6,943 nucleotides of DNA, taken from assembly GCA_021107195.1 (NCBI GenBank), contig JAIOTF010000083.1, forward strand, positions 1 to 6,943, in the 5' to 3' direction. The translations under genes were made by a program, and so were the position numbers. The notes under the pieces are model-generated. The model saw only the letters and a program-made list of their open reading frames with translations. It did not search any database and had not been told where the DNA came from. Positions 1-6,854 of this stretch are shown here, in pieces; the stretch's first letter is position 1; each line of letters starts with the position of its first letter. The DNA comes from Anaerolineaceae bacterium (GTDB lineage Bacteria; Chloroflexota; Anaerolineae; Anaerolineales; Anaerolineaceae).

Positions 1-2437
1 CGTGCATTTTGCGGTGGATACCGATGAAGTGTGGATGACTACCCGCCTGGATGGCAAACATACCCAGTACCTGCCTTTCAATCAGGGATACAACCGCGGC
101 GCGGGCAACCCTCCCAACCCAAACGGGCATCGCACGGCCTACCTGTGGGAGCAGGTCTGGGAACGGGACAACTGGCTAGAGATTATCGCCCGTTTCATTC
201 ACCTGGAGCAAAAGGAAGTCAAATTTGGGGGGAAGTCGATCAAAAAAGAGACTCTCATCTTCCCGCGCTATCATCAATTGGATGTAGTACGCAAGCTGGT
301 TGCCCACGCCAGAGAGAATGGCCCTGGCAATAATTATCTGATACAGCACTCGGCGGGCAGCGGCAAGAGTAATTCCATCGCCTGGCTCGCTTATCGGCTT
401 TCCAGCCTGCACAACGCCGCCGACGAGCGTATTTTTAACTCGGTTGTTGTTGTCACCGACCGGCGTATCCTCGATCAACAATTACAGGACACCATCTATC
501 AATTCGAACACCGTCAGGGGGTAGTGCAAAAAATCGATCAGCACTCCACTCAACTGGCCGAAGCGCTTACCAGCGGTGCCAATATCATCATCACCACGCT
601 GCAAAAATTCCCCTTCGTCCTGGATAAAATCGATGAACTGACCCAGCGCAATTACGCCGTTATTGTGGATGAAGCCCACAGCTCGCAGGGCGGCGAGATG
701 GCCAAGGCGATGAAAGAAGCCCTGACCGTGATCGATATGGATCGGATCATCCGCGAAGCCCCTGCGGGATATGCTTCGGAAGAAGGAGAGGACGACCCCG
801 AAGACGAGATCCGCAAATCTATGCTGGCGCGAGGCAAGCAGCCCAACCTGAGCTTCTTTGCCTTTACCGCCACCCCCAAGCCCAAGACCCTGGAGGTCTT
901 CGGCACTCCCGACGCCGAAGGCTTGCCGCCTGAACCGTTTCATCTTTATTCAATGCGCCAGGCTATTGAAGAAGGCTTTATTCTCGATGTACTTCAGAAT
1001 TACACCACCTACCAGACCTATTTCAGATTGTCGAAAGCTATCGAAGATGATCCTGACCTCAACAAACGTAAAGCTGCCCGCGCCATCGCTCGCTTTGTCT
1101 CCCTGCACCCGCATAATTTGGCGCAGAAAACTGAAATAATGATTGAGCATTTTCGTCAATGTGTCATGCCCAAGATCGGGGGCAAGGCCAAAGCGATGGT
1201 GGTAACTTCATCGCGTCCGCACGTGGTACGTTACAAAGAGCACTTCGATGCTTACCTGGAGGAAAAAGGGTATAGGGAGATCAAGGCCCTGGTTGCCTTT
1301 ACTGCGTTCATCGATCGCGAAACAGGGATCCAGTACACCGAAGCAGAAATGAACGGTTTTGGCGAGCGTGAACTGCCCGGAAAATTTAACACCAGCGAAT
1401 ACCAGTTGCTGCTGGTTGCCGAAAAATACCAGACTGGTTTCGACCAGCCTTTGCTTCATACCATGTATGTCGACAAGAAATTATCCGGGGTGCGGGCGGT
1501 GCAAACCCTGTCGCGCCTTAATCGTATCCACCAGGGCAAAGAAGATACCTTCGTGCTGGATTTTGCCAACACCGAAGAAGAAATCCTCGCGGCTTTTCAG
1601 CCCTATTACGAAAAAACCATCCTTTCAGGCACCACCGACCCCAACAAACTGTATGATCTGAAAGCCCAGATCGAAGAATACCGGATCATCTGGCCCAGCG
1701 AAGTAGAGACCTTCGCGCGGGCATTTTTCAAGCGCCAGGTGCAGCGTACCCGCCAGGATCATGGCGTGCTCAACAGCGCCATAGATCCTGCCGTAGACCG
1801 TTTCCGGGCTTTGGCGGACGATGAGAAAAAAGAAGATCTTAAAAACACTCTGAAAGTATTTGTGCGCACCTATGCTTTTCTGGCCCAGATCATGCCATTT
1901 TCTGATATTGGGTTAGAAAAATTCTATGCCTATACCCGCCATTTGTTGAATAAACTACCTAAGCGCAACCAGAGTGAAATCTATCGCTTACAAGATGAAG
2001 TCGCGCTTGAATATTACCGGCTGCAAAAAATCAAAGAAGGGAAAATTGAATTACAGAAAAACTTCGATGCACCACTTGATCCCCTCTCTGAAGCAGGTGA
2101 CCGCAAGGAAAAGGATATTCAGGCTAAATTATCAGAGATCATCGAAATACTGAATCAGCGTTTTGGAACCGAGTTCACCGAAGCAGACCGTTATTTCTTC
2201 AGCCAAATTGAAGAGGAACTCATTCAGGACGAAACGCTATCGCAGCAAGCCCGAAACAATTCAATAGACAATTTCAGATACGGTTTTGCCGATGCCTTTT
2301 TGAATAAACTCATCGAGCGCATGGATACCAATCAGGAAATCTTTGGCCGCATCATGGATGATGAGGAATTTGGTAGTCTGGTTAGAGATTGGATGCTGAA
2401 AAAAGTTTATAGTCGAATGAATGAAAGTCCGGGCTAG
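1..2437 (+). CDS. hsdR: Type I restriction enzyme R (motor/endonuclease) subunit, 5'-truncated by the window edge
   Basis: This is the ATP-driven DNA translocase and cleavage subunit of a type I restriction-modification complex (R2M2S), which acts on unmethylated foreign DNA in the cytoplasm. The visible 811 residues begin at the tail of the N-terminal nuclease domain (the FAVDTDEVWMTT and YLPFNQG region). They continue through both RecA-like helicase lobes: Walker A AGSGKS at residues 118-123, DEAH at 223-226, TAT at 289-291, a motif V region EKYQTGFD at 474-481, and motif VI QTLSRLNR at 501-508. A helical C-terminal region follows, with FGTEFTEADRYFF from about 721. The GTG at position 2 is almost certainly internal. 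Relatives place Walker A roughly 200 residues further in, so the PD-(D/E)xK catalytic residues lie outside the window. The acidic stretch between DEAH and TAT is normal for the family. No frameshift or lost motif is visible. hsdM and hsdS are not in the window and should lie to the left. The family call is very secure; whether the whole gene is intact cannot be judged here. Confidence 0.96.
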   Translation, partial: VHFAVDTDEVWMTTRLDGKHTQYLPFNQGYNRGAGNPPNPNGHRTAYLWEQVWERDNWLEIIARFIHLEQKEVKFGGKSIKKETLIFPRYHQLDVVRKLVAHARENGPGNNYLIQHSAGSGKSNSIAWLAYRLSSLHNAADERIFNSVVVVTDRRILDQQLQDTIYQFEHRQGVVQKIDQHSTQLAEALTSGANIIITTLQKFPFVLDKIDELTQRNYAVIVDEAHSSQGGEMAKAMKEALTVIDMDRIIREAPAGYASEEGEDDPEDEIRKSMLARGKQPNLSFFAFTATPKPKTLEVFGTPDAEGLPPEPFHLYSMRQAIEEGFILDVLQNYTTYQTYFRLSKAIEDDPDLNKRKAARAIARFVSLHPHNLAQKTEIMIEHFRQCVMPKIGGKAKAMVVTSSRPHVVRYKEHFDAYLEEKGYREIKALVAFTAFIDRETGIQYTEAEMNGFGERELPGKFNTSEYQLLLVAEKYQTGFDQPLLHTMYVDKKLSGVRAVQTLSRLNRIHQGKEDTFVLDFANTEEEILAAFQPYYEKTILSGTTDPNKLYDLKAQIEEYRIIWPSEVETFARAFFKRQVQRTRQDHGVLNSAIDPAVDRFRALADDEKKEDLKNTLKVFVRTYAFLAQIMPFSDIGLEKFYAYTRHLLNKLPKRNQSEIYRLQDEVALEYYRLQKIKEGKIELQKNFDAPLDPLSEAGDRKEKDIQAKLSEIIEILNQRFGTEFTEADRYFFSQIEEELIQDETLSQQARNNSIDNFRYGFADAFLNKLIERMDTNQEIFGRIMDDEEFGSLVRDWMLKKVYSRMNESPG

Positions 2438-2442
2438 AAGCT

Positions 2443-2477
2443 GGTTGTCTTTATATTTTTGAGACAATACCCTGTCT
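2443..2477 (+). terminator. Weak hairpins after hsdR, possible transcription end
   Basis: Six bases past the hsdR stop, GGTTGTCT (2443-2450) can pair with AGACAATACC (2462-2471) with one bulged base. AGACA (2462-2466) can alternatively pair with TGTCT (2473-2477), which is followed by TTCTC. The two stems are mutually exclusive. Neither has a strong GC stem followed by a proper T-run, so this is only a candidate terminator. Confidence 0.25.
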
Positions 2478-2534
2478 TTCTCGAAAACAGATACTGCGGT
2501 CACGCTTCTCGTGCGGCTGCAGCATTTGTTAATC

Positions 2535-2648
2535 CTACGCAAGCTTCTTCTCTCCCCTCGCCATCCCCAAAAACATGACAGCGCCCATCAGGGCCATGAT
2601 ACCGCCGCCATACCCAATCGACACAGGGGCAAGGATTGCGGCACCTCG
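2535..2648 (-). pseudogene. Possible relic: C-terminal membrane segment of a lost gene
   Basis: The minus strand reads 37 codons from 2648 down to a TAG stop at 2537-2535. They give a hydrophobic, glycine- and methionine-rich stretch (beginning RGAAILAPVSIGYGGG, then IMALMGAVMFLGMA) that ends in the basic tail RGEKKLA. This is what the last transmembrane helix of an integral membrane protein looks like, with a positively charged cytoplasmic end. No in-frame ATG, GTG or TTG with a ribosome binding site precedes it. Upstream the frame runs into the promoter and 5' end of the oppositely oriented lipoprotein gene. I cannot assign a family. The alternative is a chance open frame in GC-rich DNA, though the residue pattern is unusually protein-like. 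Confidence 0.35.
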
Positions 2649-2655
2649 ATTGTTG

Positions 2656-2661
2656 TATACT
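2656..2661 (+). promoter_or_regulatory. Possible -10 box (TATACT) of the lipoprotein gene
   Basis: TATACT differs from the sigma-70 consensus TATAAT at one base and lies about 36 bases before the TTG start. The nearest -35-like hexamer, TTGCGG at 2636-2641, is only 14 bases upstream, which is too close. The -35 element is therefore unclear. Confidence 0.4.
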
Positions 2662-2685
2662 GAGGAAAAGTGATGACAAGTTTTT

Positions 2686-2692
2686 AGGAGGT
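2686..2692 (+). promoter_or_regulatory. Ribosome binding site AGGAGGT that fixes a TTG start
   Basis: This near-perfect Shine-Dalgarno ends five bases before TTG at 2698. The next candidate, ATG at 2716, would leave a 23-base gap and remove the charged N-terminal end of the signal peptide. The site therefore supports TTG as the start. Confidence 0.8.
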
Positions 2693-2697
2693 GTTGT

Positions 2698-3396
2698 TTG
2701 AAAACTTCCCATAGAATGCTGGTTTGTATGATGGTTTTTGCTTTGGTAACCGGATGTTCCGGAAAAACCGGTTCGCGTGTGGAGTGGCCTGAACCAGTGG
2801 AGGAAGTATCAACATTGGAGTTGGAGGAGCCGATGGAGGAAACGGCATCCCCAACCGAGGAGGTTTTGGCGACCAGAACTCCACCGCCTTTTTGTGAAGA
2901 TCAACGCGTCCAGGAATTTGCAGAGCGTTTTGTTTGGGCGGTACAAACAGAGGACGGTGAGTGGTTGGGCGGGGCGATCACAAACAGGGGCGGCTTGAAC
3001 ATTCGTCTCGAGTGGTGGAATACAAACGTACATTTTTCAAAAGACGAAGCAACACAACTTTTCAATGATGAGACTTCTTATGATTGGGGTATCGCCGATG
3101 GCAGTGGGGCGCCGGTGAAAGGAAGTTTCATGGAGATCGTGCAGCCCAAGCTGTTGGATGTTGTTGAAGGTGAATACGTTTTTCGCTGTGACACGTTGGA
3201 GCCCGGTGTTGCCAGCGGACCATCCGCGGGTTTGGTGGAATGGCCGGAGGATATCCCCGCCCGGCATACCATCGCTATTTATCGGCCGGCGCCAGCAGAT
3301 CAGGATTTGGATTGGCGCACGTGGGTGTTGGGCTTTGAATATATTGATGGCATCCCTTACATTTCTTATCTGGTGCAATACCATTGGGAGATATAG
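2698..3396 (+). CDS. Secreted lipoprotein of unknown function
   Basis: The 232-residue product starts at TTG, chosen because of the AGGAGGT site just upstream. Residues 1-19 form a lipoprotein signal peptide: a basic start (K2, H5, R6), a hydrophobic core at 8-17, and a lipobox VTGC with the acylated cysteine at residue 20. Residues 21-64 are an acidic linker rich in Glu, Pro and Thr, as expected for a tether that holds a domain away from the membrane. Residues 65-232 look like one globular domain, rich in Trp and Tyr (EWWN at 105-108, DWRTW at 205-209, QYHWEI at the end). The only two cysteines of the mature domain, C66 and C164, could form a disulfide. I do not recognise the family, and no enzyme motif is evident. 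The gene stands alone between its own likely promoter and the metG leader. A ligand-binding or structural cell-surface role would be a guess. Confidence 0.85.
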   Translation: MKTSHRMLVCMMVFALVTGCSGKTGSRVEWPEPVEEVSTLELEEPMEETASPTEEVLATRTPPPFCEDQRVQEFAERFVWAVQTEDGEWLGGAITNRGGLNIRLEWWNTNVHFSKDEATQLFNDETSYDWGIADGSGAPVKGSFMEIVQPKLLDVVEGEYVFRCDTLEPGVASGPSAGLVEWPEDIPARHTIAIYRPAPADQDLDWRTWVLGFEYIDGIPYISYLVQYHWEI

Positions 3397-3420
3397 CATC
3401 TTCGCACGAATGCGAGGTGC
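3396..3420 (+). terminator. Hairpin at the lipoprotein stop codon, possible transcript end
   Basis: GCATCTTCGCA pairs with TGCGAGGTGC around a CGAA loop, giving ten pairs with one bulged T and one T-G wobble. The hairpin begins on the last base of the TAG stop. It is followed by AAACAATTTC rather than a T-run, so it is not a textbook rho-independent terminator. It may protect the 3' end of the lipoprotein mRNA or dampen read-through into metG. Confidence 0.4.
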
Positions 3421-3431
3421 AAACAATTTCA

Positions 3432-3440
3432 TGTTAGAAT
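3432..3440 (+). promoter_or_regulatory. metG: Extended -10 promoter candidate for metG
   Basis: TGT followed by TAGAAT matches the extended -10 pattern TGN-TATAAT with one mismatch in the hexamer. No -35 is visible about 17 bases upstream, where the hairpin sits, but extended -10 promoters can work without one. Transcription would begin near 3447, giving a leader of about 32 bases. That is too short for a T-box or SAM riboswitch. Confidence 0.45.
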
Positions 3441-3466
3441 CAAGCCGTTATTTCATAATTTAGAAC

Positions 3467-3474
3467 GAGGTGAT
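3467..3474 (+). promoter_or_regulatory. metG: Ribosome binding site GAGGTGAT of metG
   Basis: GAGGTGAT is an exact match to the anti-Shine-Dalgarno complement and ends four bases before ATG at 3479. The in-frame GTG at 3470 lies inside this site and so cannot sensibly be the start. Confidence 0.8.
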
Positions 3475-3478
3475 ACCA

Positions 3479-5263
3479 ATGCCAGAAGAACCCATCCTGG
3501 TTGCAGTTGCTTGGCCTTATGCCAATGCGGAGATCCATGTCGGAAACCTGACCGGTGCCTATTTACCGGCGGATATTTTTGCCCGTTACCAGCGTTTGCG
3601 CGGACGCAAGGTGTTGATGGTTTCGGGTTCCGATTCACATGGTACGCCGATCACGGTACGGGCTGATGCAGAGGGATCAATACCCGTGGATGTGTATCAG
3701 CGGTTTCATGAAGGCTTTCTGGACCTCTTCCTGAAGGCGGGAATCACCTATGACCTGTTCACCAGCACGCACTGCGAAAATCATTTTGATATTGCGCAGA
3801 ATGTTTTCCTGGCCTTGAAAGAAAACGGCTTTTTGTATAAAGCCACGCAGGAGCAGTGGTACGCACCCATCCAGAAAAGGTTTTTGCCTGACCGGTATGT
3901 GGAAGGTACCTGTTATAAATGCGGTTATGATGGTGCGCGCAGTGACCAATGTGACCAATGCGGAAGCTTGTTGGAAGCGGGAAAATTGCTCAACCCGCGT
4001 TCAAAGATAGATGGTTCAACGCCTGAACTGCGTGAGACAGAGCACTTCTTTCTTGATCTCGGTACGCTCCAGTCTGAGGTTGTTAAATTCCTGCAGGAGC
4101 GGGAAGATTACTGGCGGCCGAACGTGGTGCGCCAATCTTTGGGACAAATTCAGGCAGACAGCCTGCGCGGCAGGCCGATCACCCGTGATCTGGAATGGGG
4201 TATCCCTGTCCCGATTGAAGGTTGGAATGGCAAGTGTTTGTATGTGTGGTTTGAGGCCGTGATCGGGTATCTTTCGGCATCATTGGAGTGGAGCAAGCTG
4301 AATGACCAGCCCGAGGCCTGGCGCGATTGGTGGAAGAACACTGATTCGCGCACTTACTACTTTATCGGCAAGGATAATATTCCGTTCCATGCCATCATCT
4401 GGCCGGCAGAGTTAATGGGAATGCGTACAAAGTTCGATGAATTGATTGGTTCAGAACCTGCAGTCGATTTTGTGCTGCCGTATGATGTTCCGGCGAATGA
4501 GTTTATGAATCTGGAAGGCAAGAAAATTTCCGGCAGCCGTAATTGGGCTGTGTATGTGCGTGACTTTTTGACACGCTATGATCCGGATGCCCTGCGCTAT
4601 TATCTGACTGTTGCCATGCCTGAGAGCAAGGATACAGATTGGGACTGGAAGAGTTTCCAGACCCGCAATAATGATGAATTGGTTGCCACCTGGGGTAATC
4701 TGGCAAACCGCGTACTTTCTTTCACGTACAAGCACTGGGAAGGTTTTGTCCCCGAGCCTGGTAATCTGGAAGTTGGTGACCTGGCGCTGATCAAGACGAT
4801 TGACGAGGGCTTTGAATCGGTTGGAAAGGAGCTGGAAGCGGTTCATTTGCGGGCTGCTTTGGCTGAGGCGATGCGCCTGGCATCTGTAGTGAACAAATAC
4901 CTCGATCAGACTGCCCCCTGGAAATTGATCAAAACTGATCGGGACGCGGCAGCCCGTGTGGTATATACAGCACTGCGCGCGATCGACTCATTGAAGGTTA
5001 TGTTCTCGCCGTTCTTGCCCTTCACTTCTGAAAAATTGCATACTTTCATGGGGTATACGGAGCCTATGTTTGGTGAACAAAGCGTGGAGACCATTCAGGA
5101 CAGCATCGGCGAGCATACCGCTTTGCGCTATCACCCCGAAAAAGCCACGGGAAGCTGGACACCCAGCCAGCTCGCACCTGGGCAGGTTATGGTCCAGCCT
5201 GTACCGCTCTTCAAGAAGCTGGATGCGAGCATTGTGGAAGAAGAACGGGGTAGATTGGGGTAA
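3479..5263 (+). CDS. metG: Methionyl-tRNA synthetase
   Basis: This cytoplasmic enzyme charges tRNA-Met (initiator and elongator) with methionine using ATP. I start it at ATG 3479 because the earlier in-frame GTG overlaps the Shine-Dalgarno; the product is then 594 residues. The class Ia fold is clear. The HIGH-type signature is HVGN (20-23) within WPYANAEIHVGN. A zinc knuckle with C145, C148, C158 and C161 sits in the connective region. The KMSKS-type signature is KISGS (349-353) within LEGKKISGSRNWAV. The anticodon-binding helical domain follows, and the protein ends just after VPLFKKLD. The C-terminal EMAP/Trbp111-like tRNA-binding domain of some bacterial enzymes is absent. The HVGN asparagine and the glycine in KISGS differ from the E. 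coli pattern, but the family tolerates variation here, so I expect an active enzyme. The gene has its own promoter candidate and a strong terminator, so it is probably monocistronic. Confidence 0.97.
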   Translation: MPEEPILVAVAWPYANAEIHVGNLTGAYLPADIFARYQRLRGRKVLMVSGSDSHGTPITVRADAEGSIPVDVYQRFHEGFLDLFLKAGITYDLFTSTHCENHFDIAQNVFLALKENGFLYKATQEQWYAPIQKRFLPDRYVEGTCYKCGYDGARSDQCDQCGSLLEAGKLLNPRSKIDGSTPELRETEHFFLDLGTLQSEVVKFLQEREDYWRPNVVRQSLGQIQADSLRGRPITRDLEWGIPVPIEGWNGKCLYVWFEAVIGYLSASLEWSKLNDQPEAWRDWWKNTDSRTYYFIGKDNIPFHAIIWPAELMGMRTKFDELIGSEPAVDFVLPYDVPANEFMNLEGKKISGSRNWAVYVRDFLTRYDPDALRYYLTVAMPESKDTDWDWKSFQTRNNDELVATWGNLANRVLSFTYKHWEGFVPEPGNLEVGDLALIKTIDEGFESVGKELEAVHLRAALAEAMRLASVVNKYLDQTAPWKLIKTDRDAAARVVYTALRAIDSLKVMFSPFLPFTSEKLHTFMGYTEPMFGEQSVETIQDSIGEHTALRYHPEKATGSWTPSQLAPGQVMVQPVPLFKKLDASIVEEERGRLG

Positions 5264-5286
5264 GCTAACAGCCTATTGTTTTCAGC

Positions 5287-5321
5287 ACCTCTCACATTTT
5301 CTGTGTGGGAGGTTTTTCTTT
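5287..5321 (+). terminator. Rho-independent terminator of metG
   Basis: ACCTCTCACA (5287-5296) pairs with TGTGGGAGGT (5304-5313) as a ten-pair stem with one T-G wobble and a seven-base loop (TTTTCTG). The T-rich tail TTTTCTTT follows directly. It begins 23 bases after the metG stop. On the minus strand there is no T-run, so it works only for metG. Confidence 0.9.
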
Positions 5322-5346
5322 AATCAAGGGATAGGGATGTTCATGG

Positions 5347-5533
5347 ATGGAACCTGAAAAGGCGCATTTGATCGCCTGTGCAATGGTTTGGCAAGAAGTG
5401 GAGGTATTTTTGCGCTTGGATTGTGTTTGAAAAATTTACCTGCGAAGCGGTAAAGGGGCTGCGTTTTGAAGATATCCTGGTCATTCCGCCTGGTGAAGCA
5501 GTGACGGAAGAACCATTTTATGAGATGCGTTGA
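5347..5533 (+). pseudogene. Possible frame-broken small gene (two overlapping short frames)
   Basis: ATG at 5347 opens a 27-codon frame beginning MEPEKAHLIACAMVWQEVEV that stops at TGA 5428-5430. The plus-one frame, which can start at GTG 5423, continues for 36 codons with protein-like content (EAVKGLRFEDILVIPPGE, then FYEMR) to TGA 5531-5533. Read together across one skipped base, they give a coherent polypeptide of about 61 residues. The ribosome binding site is weak (AGGG at 5333-5336, ten bases before the ATG), and no promoter follows the metG terminator. A decayed or frameshifted gene is the best reading. Alternatives are two tiny coupled genes, a sequencing indel in an A/T-rich stretch, or chance. 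I recognise no family. The rest of the metG-glycosyltransferase gap (5534-5582) holds nothing I can support. Confidence 0.3.
5429..5454 (-). terminator. Possible terminator of the minus-strand glycosyltransferase
   Basis: Read on the minus strand, TTTACC (5454-5449) pairs with GGTAAA (5440-5435) around the loop GCTTCGCA, followed by TTTTTC (5434-5429). The stem is only six pairs, half of them A-T. The site lies about 130 bases beyond the glycosyltransferase stop, so it is a modest candidate. It is the only minus-strand hairpin with a T-run that I see in this gap. Confidence 0.4.
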
Positions 5534-5582
5534 ATTTTTGTACTGGCCCCGGAATTTCCAGGGATTGGTTTCTTTAAGGGGC

Positions 5583-6854
5583 TTACTTCCTTTGCAAGCG
5601 CACTTGGTGCAGATTCAGCAGATCGGTTAATTTCTTTAGAGAGGGAATTTTTTTGCGGTCGGCACTTATTCCGGTTTCTATAGCTGTCCAGGTTAAGTCG
5701 GCAATATCATAAGCTGCATTGGGTTTCCCTAATTTGCGAGCGTTTTCAGCGCGGGTCTTTAAGATGGCACCATCGTTCATCATCCAGTGCGAAATCAATT
5801 CAAGGATTTCCACAGGGTTTTGCGCCAGATCGCCAGCCTGGTTATTTACGACGTATTCCATATTTCCGGTTTCCTGTCCAGAGATGAAATCTGCCAGCAT
5901 AATTGGCAGTCCGCTGGCTAATGATTCAGTGGTGATAAGGCCTCCGGCTTTACAGATGATGGCGTCTGATGCGCGCATCATGGCTGGTATCTCATCAGTA
6001 AATTCATAGAGATGCACCGGTACATGCCAATTTGTCTTTTCTAAATGGGAAAATAATAGTTCATCGTTTCCGGCGACGGCTGCAATTTGAAGCGGTTGTC
6101 CGAAATGATTGAGAATATTCAAGGCATTTGTCAGTTTCTCAACGCGTCGGCTGCCGACAGCCAGAAATGTTGGCAGATTGATATCCCACCCCAATTCATT
6201 ACGAATTTCTTCTTTCGAGCGAGTTTCGTTGGCGATCCTGGGATGCACGGGAATGCCTGTAATATGGATTTTATTTGAATCGAGCGCATGTTGCAGTGCC
6301 AGAGATTTGAGGGCAGGGGTAGCAACGGTAATGATAGCGGCAGCATTGTTGAACCATAGGCGATGAACGGTTGCCAGGTCGGTGATGACAGTTACCAAAG
6401 GAATCGATAATCGTTCGATGGTGAATACGGCGGAAAGCGGTGCTTGATAAACGGGATAGGTGGTGACCACAGCATCCGGCTGGTATTGATGAAGAAGGTC
6501 ACGCATAACTTCGTATAGCAAACTGGTGGTTGAGCTTTCCACAATGGCACCAGGAATCGCAGTATCACTTGCCTCATAGCCAAGTTTGTATATTTTGGGG
6601 ATGTTCAGAATGATGCGGTCATAGTCTGTCTGGCTTTCCCTGAGAAGGGCAGGGGTGCGTTTATCGTTTAAGGGATTGACCATGAAAACCTGGCAATTTT
6701 GCTCATATTTGTCTTGCAAGGCAGCAACAATCGCTTTTGCTGCGCTGCGATGACCAAAACCGGCATCGGCGGTGAGAACCAATACTTTCTTTTTGCCTGA
6801 TATAGAAAGTGAATTACTAGTACACTTAGGCGTAAAAGGCAAACAAGTTGTCAA
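5583..6854 (-). CDS. MGDG-synthase/GT28-type glycosyltransferase (probable glycolipid synthase)
   Basis: The protein resembles monogalactosyldiacylglycerol synthases and bacterial processive diacylglycerol glucosyltransferases, which move a sugar from a UDP-sugar to a lipid acceptor at the inner membrane face. The N-terminal acceptor domain has the GFGH motif at 32-35 within LTADAGFGHRSAA, and TDLATVHRLWF at 158-168. The C-terminal GT-B donor domain starts near TGIPV (199-203) and carries the donor-site signature AGGLITTE (303-310) with GQETGN at 326-331. The usual Gly-rich loop at the start of that domain reads AVGSRRVEK (232-240). The 423-residue length assumes the TTG at 6854. That start has no Shine-Dalgarno, adds about 20 residues of unclear purpose, and overlaps a TTGACA box. 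TTG at 6842 or 6782 are alternatives, and no in-frame ATG is available. Sugar and acceptor cannot be told from sequence. MurG-like activity is less likely because the MGDG-type N-domain is present. Confidence 0.85.
   Translation of the reverse strand: MTTCLPFTPKCTSNSLSISGKKKVLVLTADAGFGHRSAAKAIVAALQDKYEQNCQVFMVNPLNDKRTPALLRESQTDYDRIILNIPKIYKLGYEASDTAIPGAIVESSTTSLLYEVMRDLLHQYQPDAVVTTYPVYQAPLSAVFTIERLSIPLVTVITDLATVHRLWFNNAAAIITVATPALKSLALQHALDSNKIHITGIPVHPRIANETRSKEEIRNELGWDINLPTFLAVGSRRVEKLTNALNILNHFGQPLQIAAVAGNDELLFSHLEKTNWHVPVHLYEFTDEIPAMMRASDAIICKAGGLITTESLASGLPIMLADFISGQETGNMEYVVNNQAGDLAQNPVEILELISHWMMNDGAILKTRAENARKLGKPNAAYDIADLTWTAIETGISADRKKIPSLKKLTDLLNLHQVRLQRK

Noticed and set aside
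2..4. GTG as a true start for the hsdR frame
   Set aside because: The sequence here is already inside the tail of the conserved N-terminal domain, and an intact HsdR needs the nuclease domain before it. The gene is simply cut by the window.
2438..2697. Transposon ends, att sites or CRISPR repeats in the hsdR-lipoprotein gap
   Set aside because: I found no terminal inverted repeats, target-site duplications, tRNA fragment or regularly spaced repeats.
3470..3472. GTG as the metG start
   Set aside because: It lies within the Shine-Dalgarno GAGGTGAT. ATG 3479 has correct spacing and gives the usual MetRS N-terminus.
3397..3478. T-box or SAM riboswitch upstream of metG
   Set aside because: The whole spacer is 82 bases, with one small hairpin and no T-box sequence or SAM-I architecture.
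3941..3961. Short tandem repeat GACCAATG in metG
   Set aside because: It is two copies of a D-Q-C codon run within the zinc knuckle and is explained by the protein sequence.
5547..5563. Hairpin CCCTGG/CCGGGG (minus strand) just past the glycosyltransferase stop as a terminator
   Set aside because: The stem is plausible but no T-run follows on the minus strand. On the plus strand it contains a C-A mismatch.
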